The translations under genes and the position numbers were made by a program. Below, in pieces: positions 16,945 to 25,791 of a stretch of 33,238 nucleotides of DNA. The DNA comes from Bacteroidales bacterium. GTDB taxonomy: Bacteria > Bacteroidota > Bacteroidia > Bacteroidales > Lentimicrobiaceae. Numbering within the stretch: position 1 is the first letter of the stretch; every line of letters begins with the position of its first letter. The stretch spans positions 1 to 33,238 of the forward strand of contig JADJEQ010000023.1 of the NCBI GenBank assembly GCA_016709025.1, given 5' to 3'. The notes beneath the pieces are model-generated. The model saw nothing but the letters and a program-made list of their open reading frames with translations. It was not told the origin of the DNA and ran no database searches.

Positions 16945-17493
16945 TTACCATGGCAACAACAGGTATGGGTCATCTTCCGGATCAGGGGTGTGCTGCATAA
17001 TGGTATCCTGGTCATAGATTTCGAAACCGGCTTTCTGATAAAGCGAAAGGGCTGCCGGATGGTCGAGGTTGCAGGTATGTAGCCACAACCGGTTAATGGG
17101 CCTCTGCCATGCTGAATGAATGCACCATCTTAGAAATGGCATTCCCAGTTTGCGGCCTGTAAAATCACAACTCAGGCCAAAGTAAACAATTTCTGTATCA
17201 AGTTGTTCTGAAATATCAAATTCAACAAAGCCAGCAGGTACTCCATGATAGTAAAGTACCCAGATGTCGGTATTGTCGGTATCCAATACCTGTTGTAATT
17301 CTGAAGCTGGCATCATCAGTCGGTTATACCATTGATAGGGTCTGCCAACAGAGGTATAGAGATAGAGATAGTAAGCACGGATTGGCTTTACAGCCTTCAT
17401 AACCATGCATCCGTCAGGCAATTGCGGGGCTTCACCTTTGCCCGCCGGAACAGTCATCTGCATCCACCAGGTTGTTGCTGCAATTTCATTCAT
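16945..17493 (-). CDS. GNAT family N-acetyltransferase
   Basis: Acetyl-CoA-dependent N-acetyltransferase of 182 residues; substrate unknown. GNAT features are the strand VLYYHGVPAGFVEFDI, the core TEIVYFGLSCDFTGRKLGMPFL (motif A, although the usual Q/RxxGxG/A reads RKLGMP), and LWLHTCNLDHPAALSLYQKAGFEIYDQ (motif B with the N-x-x-A-x-x-x-Y-x-K-x-G-F pattern). The start ATG at 17493 overlaps the end of the AlkD-like gene by 8 bases, so the two are likely translated from one transcript. Confidence 0.85.
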   Translation of the reverse strand: MNEIAATTWWMQMTVPAGKGEAPQLPDGCMVMKAVKPIRAYYLYLYTSVGRPYQWYNRLMMPASELQQVLDTDNTDIWVLYYHGVPAGFVEFDISEQLDTEIVYFGLSCDFTGRKLGMPFLRWCIHSAWQRPINRLWLHTCNLDHPAALSLYQKAGFEIYDQDTIMQHTPDPEDDPYLLLPW

Positions 17494-18178
17494 TATTTTG
17501 CTTTTTAAGAATGACTTTCAGGGCTTCGCGCCGGCTAAGCGGCGATAATTCAGTATTGGCGGTAAATTCAAGTACCGATGACGGATTGTTTTTTGAATAT
17601 TCACGTAAAGCCCAGCCAATGGCTTTGCGGATAAAAAATTCTTTGGAACTATTCAGCTCTTTAATATACCTGTATAGTAAATCCTGGTCGGTATTCCTTT
17701 TGTATTTCAACTGGAAAAGTAAAACAGTCCGCTGCAGCCACAAATTGCCTGACTGCATAAAATGTGAAGTGACTTCGCCGGTCATATGCCTGTATCTGAA
17801 CAGCCAGGGGCCGACAAGGTTTGAGGCAATGTAATCAACAGTATCCCACCACGATTGATTGGCAATCATCCATTCAAACAGATGGATTCTCTCATCATCA
17901 GCGAGGTAGACTTTACGTGATGCGATCTCCATAATGGCATAGTGCAGCTCGCGCTGTGGCATTTGCCATATAAGTTTTACAGTTTCATCAAGCTGATCGT
18001 GAACCGGAATCCCGTTGAGTTTCGTAAATTGACCCGTTATTTGTTTCCTGAGAGGTGATGGAATGCCGAAAAATTCAAATTTGTTGAGCATGTATTTGCT
18101 CATTCTTCCGGCATTATAGGAATTTTCAAATGGGGCGAAAAAGGCCTGCAGGGCTTCTGCATACTCAGTTGGAGTCAT
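17486..18178 (-). CDS. DNA alkylation repair protein (AlkD-like)
   Basis: Protein of 230 residues made of HEAT-like helical repeats, family of AlkD DNA glycosylases that remove N3- and N7-alkylated purines. Typical elements are MSKYMLNKFEFFGIPSPLRK near the start, a central WMIANQSWWDTVDYIASNLVG containing the conserved W-D-x-V-D with the catalytic Asp, WLQRTVLLFQLKYK, and SSKEFFIRKAIGWALREYSK near the C-terminus (the R-K-A-I-G-W-x-L-R-E signature). The frame is clean. The gene starts 3 bases after the M1 peptidase stop and overlaps the GNAT gene, so the three minus-strand genes may form an operon. Confidence 0.9.
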   Translation of the reverse strand: MTPTEYAEALQAFFAPFENSYNAGRMSKYMLNKFEFFGIPSPLRKQITGQFTKLNGIPVHDQLDETVKLIWQMPQRELHYAIMEIASRKVYLADDERIHLFEWMIANQSWWDTVDYIASNLVGPWLFRYRHMTGEVTSHFMQSGNLWLQRTVLLFQLKYKRNTDQDLLYRYIKELNSSKEFFIRKAIGWALREYSKNNPSSVLEFTANTELSPLSRREALKVILKKQNNE

Positions 18179-18181
18179 GTT

Positions 18182-20488
18182 TTAAGGCTTGATTACAATC
18201 ATTTGACTTTGTGTTGAGCCTTTCAATGTCCGGTAGCTGATCAGATAGTTGCCTGTTGTGTTTCCCGAGCAATTCCATTGAAACTGTCGGGTTCCGGCAT
18301 CCGTATTTTTCGAAAATACCAGTTTGCCTGATGTGTCGTGCACTGTTATTATCCCGCTTCCTGCATAGTCAGTTTCAATAATCAGATTGTCCGTGGCTGG
18401 ATTTGGATAGACCTTCAGCATGTTTTTCGCCGGATCCATAAGGTTGCTGCCAACATAAACTTCGTCCCAGACAGCCAGTGTGTAGTCGCCCGGACGAAGA
18501 TGGGAGACATAAATTGTGCCGATCTGCCATGGGCCGATCCTGGTAAAGGAGACCGGAAGCCAATCGGATGCTGCATTGGGTCTGTATAGTATAACCAGGC
18601 TGTCGGCTGAACTGGTAAGAAGGTTATTGTCGAGGTATGCATTTTTATTGTAAAAAAACCTCCCGGTTGCCTCAAACCCTTCCGGGAAAATACCTTCGAT
18701 GGTCCAATACCGGTAATCGCTTAAAGTAAGCCCGGGTTGGGGTATATGCAGGCTGTCGGGCGGAACCCAGTTGTGGGTTGCCCTTACAAAAGCAGAATCG
18801 GAGACCTGGGTAGCATCAAGCTTGAAAAAAGTATCTGTGTAATCGTAAAGCCCGGCGGTGTTGATCGTTTTATAGCTGTCGGTGGTTGCATCCCCTGCTC
18901 TTTCAAAGAGATCAGTCATAACTATGGCAGGGGCAAAGGGCAGTCTGATGGTAGCTGAACCATGCGGCCCGGGGAAACTTATACGTCTTGTTTCCATTTG
19001 CCGGTCATTGTCCATAAAAGTAAGTTCCACGCGGCAGTTCTGCGCATAAACCGTGGTTCCTTTCAGGCGTTGTTTTACGAACACTTCCACATCAAATTCT
19101 TCACCGATGGAAACAACCCTGAATGAATCGACAGAAAACTGATTAAATCCGGGTCCAAAGACATGAAAGTCGAAAAATCCGATCATGTCGATACCGGAAT
19201 AAAGGGTCAGGGCATCGCGCAGGTCGTAGGAGGAAGCAGGGCTGTAGGCAAACGTATCCAGATATGCTTTTACTCCGCCGAAAAACAATGAATCGCCCAG
19301 ATAGCCGCGAAGGGCATGGGTTGTAACACCGCCCTTGTCGTAAACATTGTCGCCGTAGGTGTATTCGGAGGGCATGGGCGACAGTGGCCGGTAGCCACCC
19401 TCTTTGGTGTGGATAAATTGTAACACTTCCCGCAGCAGCGGACGCATATTCTCGCGGGCCGACTCAATTCCGTAGAGCTTCTCACGATACAAAGTCTCGC
19501 ACCAGCGGGCCCAGCCTTCGTTGAGCCACATATCGGCATCGGAAGCACAGGTGACCTTGTTGCCGAACCACATATGTGAAAGTTCATGGACATAAAGCCA
19601 TTCATCCGAAAGCGTGCCGTTGATGCTGCTGTTCGGATAAAAGATATTTTCTGCATGTTCCATTGCACCCAGTGATGTGCCGGTTATTCCTATCCGCTGA
19701 AATGGGTAAGGTCCGAATGATTCTTCAAAAATACCGGTTACAGCAGGCAGATTGACAAAGCTTCCCCTTGCACGCGTGGTATCCGAAGGCCTGACATAGT
19801 AAGTAACCGGAATTTCGCCCTGCTCAGCGTTTACGGTATCGGTAACCAACGCGTAAGGTCCTACCGCGACGGAAGCAAGGTAAGTGGGCAGTGTCCTGTC
19901 TGATTCCCAATGGAATATTTTTGTATCATCATCCATGGGTGTAACCGACTGCAGCAAGCCGCCGCAAACCGCTGTATTGACGTTTTCCACCCTGATGTAG
20001 TAATCGTAGAAGGCCCGGTCAACAAAATCATCCACACAGGGAAACCAGGTTTTTCCGAGATTGTGGGGGATTGATTCAAATCCAACCCCTAAATTGAATG
20101 CATAATTTCCGGAAAAGTGAAAACCACCCCAGGCTTCATGAAATGGCTGGCCATGGTAAAAAACCCTTAAAAAACCGGTATCTCCTGCCGATACAGGCTG
20201 ATCAAGGTTGATCAGCAGTCGCTCACCGGTATGGGTAAATTCAAGAAAATTGTCATCTGCTGATTTAACAGAATCCACCTGAAGTTGTTTAAGCTCAAGC
20301 GGAAGCTGCGTAAGATTGTTTAATGGTGTGGTAAACCTGATTCCGGCCATGCCCGAAATGGATTGTTGCGAAAGGTTGGTAACAGTGAGGTGCAACTCGT
20401 AGTTCACCACATCAGCTGTATCGCTCAGAGCCTTGATATGAATATTTTGTGCGCTCAGATGTAACCCGGCAATCAGACTGAGCGTCAA
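18182..20488 (-). CDS. Secreted M1 family aminopeptidase with T9SS sorting domain
   Basis: Zinc aminopeptidase of at least 768 residues. Counting from the TTG at 20488, HELSH (301-305) and the glutamate of NEGWA (324) give the H-E-x2-H-x18-E zinc site. The exopeptidase loop, usually GxMEN, reads GAMEH (274-278), a form also seen in other Bacteroidota M1 enzymes. The last 75 residues (VYPNPATDNLII...) are a type A C-terminal sorting domain, so the protein is probably exported by the type IX system and anchored on or released from the cell surface. The signal peptide (LTLSLIAGLHLSAQ) appears short: no ATG is in frame upstream, although KVCFLKILKSVV precedes it, so the true start may be hidden by a base error near 20520. 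Confidence 0.9.
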   Translation of the reverse strand: MTLSLIAGLHLSAQNIHIKALSDTADVVNYELHLTVTNLSQQSISGMAGIRFTTPLNNLTQLPLELKQLQVDSVKSADDNFLEFTHTGERLLINLDQPVSAGDTGFLRVFYHGQPFHEAWGGFHFSGNYAFNLGVGFESIPHNLGKTWFPCVDDFVDRAFYDYYIRVENVNTAVCGGLLQSVTPMDDDTKIFHWESDRTLPTYLASVAVGPYALVTDTVNAEQGEIPVTYYVRPSDTTRARGSFVNLPAVTGIFEESFGPYPFQRIGITGTSLGAMEHAENIFYPNSSINGTLSDEWLYVHELSHMWFGNKVTCASDADMWLNEGWARWCETLYREKLYGIESARENMRPLLREVLQFIHTKEGGYRPLSPMPSEYTYGDNVYDKGGVTTHALRGYLGDSLFFGGVKAYLDTFAYSPASSYDLRDALTLYSGIDMIGFFDFHVFGPGFNQFSVDSFRVVSIGEEFDVEVFVKQRLKGTTVYAQNCRVELTFMDNDRQMETRRISFPGPHGSATIRLPFAPAIVMTDLFERAGDATTDSYKTINTAGLYDYTDTFFKLDATQVSDSAFVRATHNWVPPDSLHIPQPGLTLSDYRYWTIEGIFPEGFEATGRFFYNKNAYLDNNLLTSSADSLVILYRPNAASDWLPVSFTRIGPWQIGTIYVSHLRPGDYTLAVWDEVYVGSNLMDPAKNMLKVYPNPATDNLIIETDYAGSGIITVHDTSGKLVFSKNTDAGTRQFQWNCSGNTTGNYLISYRTLKGSTQSQMIVIKP

Positions 20489-20807
20489 AACAACCGATTT
20501 AAGTATTTTTAGAAAGCAGACTTTTAATCAGGCTTTGGTTAAATTTTCGTAAAATTAATCCAATTATAAGAATCAAACCCATAAATTTGAACATTAGTTG
20601 AAACGTACAGCCCGGAACAAGACGAAAGAAAAAGCCAGGGTGTTCGCTTGCGAAACTGAACTGAGCGATACCGAACAATCTAATCCGTGTTCAGAAGTTT
20701 AAATTTCATATAATCAACAGTTTATAGTTTCTGGCATGGTCTTTATTAAAGGTCACTAAATTTCGGACAATCCCCGGAATGCCGCAACAAAGGAAAAACA
20801 ATCTGAA
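20489..20807. other. Divergent intergenic region
   Basis: About 320 bases between the divergent M1 peptidase and TolC-type genes. I see no gene. A weak -7-like TAAATTTC lies near 20757, about 50 bases before the TolC-type start. Confidence 0.4.
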
Positions 20808-22248
20808 ATGAAAAAGCAAATTGCCATTATCGCTGTCTTTATAGCATTTTTCAGTCTGAATGCCGCTGCCCAGCAGGTGTGGACGCTCGAACAATGCGTT
20901 AACCATGCACTCACCAACAACCTTCAGGTTAAGCAACAGATGCTGTTGGTTGAAAGTGCCAAAGCAGATTTACTACAGTCAAAGCTCGACCTTTTGCCGG
21001 GAGCCACTGCCAACGCCACCCATGGATATAATTACGGTAAAACGGTTGACCGCTATACCAACCAGTTTGCCACAAGCAGGGTCCAGACGAATAACTTTTA
21101 TATTCAGGCCGGGGTAACCCTGTTTAATGGACTTCAAAAGCTCAACGGCATTAAGGAGAATCAGTTAAGCCTTTTGGCAAGTCAACAGGATGCCGACAAA
21201 ATGATGAACGATATGTCAATTAACATTGCTACCTATTACCTTCAGGTTCTGTTTTATAAGGAGCTGGTCAGGATCAGGAGCAATCAGCTTGATATTACCA
21301 GTCAACAGGTTGACCGAATGAAGAAACTTGTAAGTGCGGGAACCATGGCTCCGGGCGATGCCTATACCATTGAAGCTCAATATGCAGTAGAAGAGTCAAG
21401 CCTGATTGAAGCCGAGAGCAACCTTGAAATTTCGCTGCTCACCCTCAGCCAGATGCTTGATTTGCCAACGGCAGCCGGATTTGATATTGAAGTTCCGGCG
21501 CTGACAATAGAAGGGGAGCCTTCACTGGTGGCGAATCCGGATCAGATTTTCACCTATGCGCAGGAACACATGCCTGAGATAAAGGCTGCTGAATATCGTC
21601 TTTTGGTCAGTGAAAAACAGCTTGCCCGGTCCAAAGGGGCTTATTATCCTTCGCTTAGCTTAAACGGAAGTTGGGGAACCGGGTATTCCGGAGCCAGTCA
21701 GATTCCGGATGCAGCTATTGCCGGCGAACCATATCTGATCGGGTATGCCATAAACCCTGATGCTACAACCTATTACGATGTGTATGCAAATTCACTGGAA
21801 TATACCTATAAGACCAAAGCCTGGAATGATCAGATAAACGATAACAATAATCAGTCTGTCGGCCTTAACCTCACTATTCCCATTCTGAATGGCTGGCAAA
21901 CCCGGACGATGGTCAGCAAAGCGAAGATTTCACTCGATAATTCGAAACTGGATTATGAACTCCAGAAAATGCAGTTGCGTAAGACCATTCAACAGGCATG
22001 GGCCGATGCAAGAGGTGCTCTTAAACAATATTATGCTGCCGAAAAAAAGGTGAATGCAACCCGTGAATCATTCCGGTATGCAGAACAAAAAATTTGAAGT
22101 GGGTATTTTAAATTCAGTCGATTACAACAACTCAAAAAAGGACCTGTCTAATGCGGAGTCAGAACTGTTGCAGACAAAATTCGATTATATCTTTAAAACG
22201 ACCGTTCTCGACTTTTACATGGGCAAACCATTAAGTTTGACGAAGTAA
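20808..22248 (+). CDS. TolC family outer-membrane efflux protein, one frameshift
   Basis: Outer-membrane channel of a tripartite efflux or type I secretion system, about 480 residues. Signal peptide MKKQIAIIAVFIAFFSLNAAA before Q. The two OEP repeats are recognisable: WTLEQCVNHALTNNLQVKQQ with VESAKADLLQSKLDLLPG, and HMPEIKAAEYRLLVSEKQLARSKGAYYPSLSLNGSWG with long coiled-coil helices after each. One frameshift near 22090: removing an A from a run of six restores AEQKFEVGILNSVDYNNSKKDL. The start has a good AAGGA ribosome binding site. It is followed by an intrinsic terminator and then the adaptor gene in the same orientation. Confidence 0.92.
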
Positions 22249-22269
22249 CAGTTTAAAGTATCTATCTTT

Positions 22270-22299
22270 ACCGTTCCGCTCCGGCAGGAACGGTTTTTA
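22270..22299 (+). terminator. Intrinsic terminator after the TolC-type gene
   Basis: Stem ACCGTTCC (22270-22277) / GGAACGGT (22287-22294) with a 9-base loop, followed by a T-run (TTTTTA). It lies 21 bases after the stop codon, so the adaptor gene downstream may partly depend on readthrough or its own promoter. Confidence 0.85.
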
Positions 22300-22392
22300 T
22301 ATTAAAAGGAATAACTGATTAAGTGGTAGCCAGGATAGGTGAGAGCATCCCGGTAGCCGGGAATGAGCAACAACAAAGGAAAAGAATCGAAA

Positions 22393-23745
22393 ATGAAAAA
22401 ACGGAAAAATCTGATCAGGATAGGCATCGCAGCCGTGGTTCTGATTATTATTGCCCTTGCAGTTGCCCGTAAACAGGGTGTTATCGGCAAGGAAGACCTC
22501 ACAAAAGTTACGGCAGAAAAAGCAGAACTAAAATCAATCATTGAAACGGTTTCAGCCAACGGAAAGATACAGCCCGAAGCGGAGGTTAAAATATCGCCCG
22601 ATGTGAGTGGTGAGGTGATCGATGTTTTTGTAAAAGAGGGTGACGAAGTGAAAGCAGGTACCCTGCTGGCCCGCATCGACCCCAAGATCTATGCTTCCAA
22701 TTTCGACAGGATTCAGGCAAGTCTCAACACCCAGAAGGCAAACCTGGCAAATGCCCGTGCCAGGCTCGCACAGGTGCAGGCCCAGTTTATCAATGCCAAA
22801 GCAAGTTTCGAGCGGAACCAGAAACTATGGGATCAGCAAGCCATTTCAGCATCGGAATTTGATGCTGCAAAATCGGCTTATGAGGTAGCCAGGGCTGAGG
22901 TAACCGCAGCTGAAGAGAATGTAAAAGGGGCCGATTTTTCGGTTAAAAGCGCTGAAGCTTCGGTTAAGGAAGCCGGTGAAAACCTTTACAAAACGACCAT
23001 CTATGCCCCTGTTTCAGGAACCATCTCCAAGCTTAACGTTGAGAAGGGTGAACGGGTTGCCGGTGCTTCGCAATTCTCGGCCGGTACTGAAATCCTCCGC
23101 ATTGCCAATCTCGCAATTATGGAAGTTATTGTAAGTGTAAATGAAAACGACATTGTGCGGGTTTCGCTGTACGACACTGCACTGGTTGAGGTTGACTCTT
23201 ACCTGAACCGGAAATTCAAAGGCGTTGTTACGGAAATAGCCACTTCGGCAAATGTAAGTGGTATAAGTGCTGACCAGGTGACCAACTTTGATGTAAAAAT
23301 CAGGATGTTGCCTGAATCATACAGTGACCTCATCCCGGCAGGAACACCAAATGCCTCACCATTCAGACCAGGTATGTCAGCCACTGTTGACATACAGACA
23401 GAAACAGCCATGAATGTGCTGGCAGTTCCGATTCAGGCAGTCACCACCCGCGAAGACTCTACAAAGATTGTCAAGAAGGAACAGCCTAAACAGGATGATC
23501 AGAAAGATGAAATAGCCAAACGCACCGAGCCTTTACAGGAATATGTATTTCTGGTTAAAGACGGACAGGCAAAGCTTCAAAAGGTTAAAACAGGGATTCA
23601 GGACAACAGCCACATTTTTATAACCGCAGGATTAAAAGCCGGCGATGAAGTGATCAGTGGCCCCTACCGTGCAGTTTCAAAGTCGCTGAAGGATGGGGAT
23701 AAGATCAAGGTAGTTGAAAAAGAGGATTTGTTCTCGAAGAAATGA
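22393..23745 (+). CDS. Efflux RND/ABC periplasmic adaptor subunit (HlyD/MacA-like)
   Basis: Membrane fusion protein of 450 residues linking an inner-membrane pump to a TolC-type channel. A basic N-terminus and one membrane span (IGIAAVVLIIIALAVA) are followed by a biotinyl-lipoyl half motif (GEVIDVFVKEGDEVKAGTLLARIDP), an alanine-rich coiled coil (about residues 105-200), the second half motif (LYKTTIYAPVSGTISKLNVEKGERV), a beta-barrel, and the ending GDEVISGPYRAVSKSLKDGDKI. I chose ATG 22393 (MKKRKN) because AGGAAAAG lies at suitable distance; an in-frame ATG at 22363 adds ten residues. No pump gene follows; tsaB starts 11 bases after the stop. Confidence 0.92.
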   Translation: MKKRKNLIRIGIAAVVLIIIALAVARKQGVIGKEDLTKVTAEKAELKSIIETVSANGKIQPEAEVKISPDVSGEVIDVFVKEGDEVKAGTLLARIDPKIYASNFDRIQASLNTQKANLANARARLAQVQAQFINAKASFERNQKLWDQQAISASEFDAAKSAYEVARAEVTAAEENVKGADFSVKSAEASVKEAGENLYKTTIYAPVSGTISKLNVEKGERVAGASQFSAGTEILRIANLAIMEVIVSVNENDIVRVSLYDTALVEVDSYLNRKFKGVVTEIATSANVSGISADQVTNFDVKIRMLPESYSDLIPAGTPNASPFRPGMSATVDIQTETAMNVLAVPIQAVTTREDSTKIVKKEQPKQDDQKDEIAKRTEPLQEYVFLVKDGQAKLQKVKTGIQDNSHIFITAGLKAGDEVISGPYRAVSKSLKDGDKIKVVEKEDLFSKK

Positions 23746-23756
23746 TCTTCTGAACC

Positions 23757-24455
23757 ATGGCTTTGATTTTAAGCATAGAAACAGCTACTCCTGTTTGCAG
23801 CATCTGTCTTTCCGACGGAGATAAAATACTTGGCATCAGAGAAACCAGTGATCACAACTCTCATTCAAGGGTTGTGGCGGTTTTTATCGAAGAATTGCTG
23901 AGAGAAACCGGAATCAGCAAACATAGCCTCGATGCGGTGGCTGTCAGCAAAGGCCCTGGTTCTTACACGGTTTACGCATAGGTGTTTCCACTGCCAAGGG
24001 ACTTTGTTATGCCCTTTGACAAACCCCTTATCAGCATCGGCACCCCTGAAGCCATGGCACATGGAATGAAACTACACCCACGGGTTGAAAAATCAGGCTA
24101 CCGGTAATTTATGTGCCTTATGATCGATGCACGGCGCATGGAAGTTTTACGGCCCTGTTTGATGAAAACCTCAGACTACTGAAAGAAACCTCGGCCGATA
24201 TTATTGATTCGGACTCCTTTGGCGAATTTCTGCAGGAAATCACCTGACAATTGCCGGAGATGGCGCGGAGAAATGCAGGAACCTGCTTACGCACCCCAAT
24301 ATAACCTTCTGGAGAATTTTGCAGTTTCGGCACGTTATATGACCGGACCTGTGAACAGGCTGTTCGAATCCGGAATCTTTGAGGATACTGCCTATTTGAA
24401 CCTTTCATCTGAAGGATTTTACTGCGGCAAGCCGAGGGTAAAGGGATTATTTTAA
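23757..24455 (+). CDS. tsaB: tRNA threonylcarbamoyladenosine biosynthesis protein TsaB, frame broken
   Basis: Partner of TsaD in forming t6A37 of ANN-decoding tRNAs. It has the ASKHA fold start MALILSIETATPVCSICLSD, then AVSKGPGSYT, GLRIGVSTAKGLCYAL, IDARRMEVY and FLENFAVSARYMTG in successive frames. About 233 residues, as expected. Breaks were seen near 23970 (SYT followed by VYA instead of TGLRIG), 24000-24100, 24140 and 24240-24300. It begins 11 bases after the adaptor gene. The many breaks mark the start of the poor-quality right part of the window. Confidence 0.88.
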
Positions 24456-24700
24456 GTACAAAGTCTAAAGTCTAAAGTAAAAACCTGCCTGCCGCTCTAC
24501 CCGCCGCAGGAGGGCAGGGAAGTAAAAATTCGATTTTAATATTCAGCCTGAGAAATTACCGACTCAAGCTCAAAGTCCTGGTTTTCAAAAAACTACCCTT
24601 AGCGTCTTCGCTAAAGGGATTCTCAGACATCTCAGGCTTCTACAAACTCAAAGTAAAAGCTTGCCCGATTTACCCGGCAAATGTAATTTCTGGTGTACAA
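24456..24700. other. Convergent intergenic region with word repeats and nested hairpins
   Basis: Between the ends of tsaB (+) and menE (-). It holds AAAGTCTAAAGTCTAAAGTA words (24460-24482), a CCTGCC/GGCAGG pair (24484-24489, 24513-24518), an outer inverted repeat AGCCTGAGA (24545-24553) / TCTCAGGCT (24630-24638), and within it CCCTTAGCG-tctt-CGCTAAAGGG (24596-24618, one T missing on the left arm). The nested hairpins could terminate transcription from both sides. Confidence 0.65.
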
Positions 24701-25791
24701 TCATTTATTCGTGGGCTTTATTGAAACTCTCTCTCCTGTTAATTTTACCATTTTCCGTTTCAGAAAACCGCTCGGTTTGAAATATTTGTCGCGGAAACTC
24801 TGCCTTATCAACGAGGGGTTTTATCGGGATAAGAGGGCTTCCTGCTCAGGTTCAGACAGGCAGGAGTTTGATTCCAATACGAGAACCGAATTCCCCGAGT
24901 TTCTGGTCGGGAATGGCGTGTATGAAAACGCGTGCCAATCAAAGAAGCCACCTTTTCTCGATCACTTCCGGAATCAGCTTAATGCCACCGCAGTTAATAA
25001 CGTGATCGGCCCTGCCCAGCCACCTGAATGATCCGGGAGAGGTAATGTTAACCAGGTCGCTGGTATTTACTATTCCTCCTTCATGATAAGGCACCCCGGC
25101 AACAAGGCGGCCTGGGCATCGGTATCCAGGGTGATGCCCGGCAAAGCCGTATAAATATCACTCCTGCCGGCTCCGTTTATCCGGCGGAGAGCAATGTGGG
25201 TAATGGTTTCGGTCATGCCGAAGGTGGCGTATATTCTGCCTTCCAGATTGGCTACCTTGTTTTCAAGTTCCGGGCTTACCGGTGCACCACCTATAATAAG
25301 TGTACCGATGGATTCAGCTTTTGTTCTGATTCACGTGAGTTTAATGCGTTGTAAACCTGAGCCGGTACCATTGCTGCAAAGTCAATGGTCGTGCCGGAGG
25401 TAACATAATCAAGGGGAATCCTGAAGGAGGAACGGTTAACAGGTTAAGCCGGTGAACCATGGCCTCACCACCATCATCATTCCCGCGATGTAGACTGTGT
25501 CCAGGTATAAAAGGGCGGTCTGACCTTCACGGAGATCCAGGAAACTTCCTGTCATGGAAGCAGACCTCACCATGGCTGTTTTATTATGATTATTGGCTTT
25601 GGTGTGCCGGTTGATCCCGGAAGTCCTTACTTCAATCAAATCCTTTCATCAAGCCATTGCACAGGAAACGCCTTCCAGGGCCTGTTCCCAGCTGGTTTGG
25701 TTTCTTCACCAGCGATCGGGAAGCAGCTGCAGCGCATCTTTTGAATAATGCTTCCCGTTTAAGGTCAGTGTCTCAGGAATAGCTCTCTCAT
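24701..25791 (-). CDS. menE: o-Succinylbenzoate-CoA ligase MenE, frame broken
   Basis: Adenylate-forming enzyme that activates o-succinylbenzoate with CoA in menaquinone synthesis. Pieces in different minus frames align in order: LTLNGKHYSKDALQLL near the start, a phosphate-binding-loop remnant near 25640 (EVRTSG), LREGQTALLYLDTVYIAGMMMVVRPWFTGL (25440-25530), GTLIIGGAPVSPELENKVA (near 25290), GRIYATFGMTETITHIALRR (near 25200), WLGRADHVINCGGIKLIPEVIE (near 25000), and the C-terminal KTENGKINR-like segment ending at TGA 24701. About 363 residues. The ATG at 25791 overlaps the menC stop (ATGA). Many single-base breaks. It is the last gene of the men operon. Confidence 0.85.

Noticed and set aside
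20489..20807. A 76-residue minus-strand frame starting inside the TolC-type gene (20706-20936)
   Set aside because: It is antisense to the TolC-type signal peptide and promoter region and has no family features.
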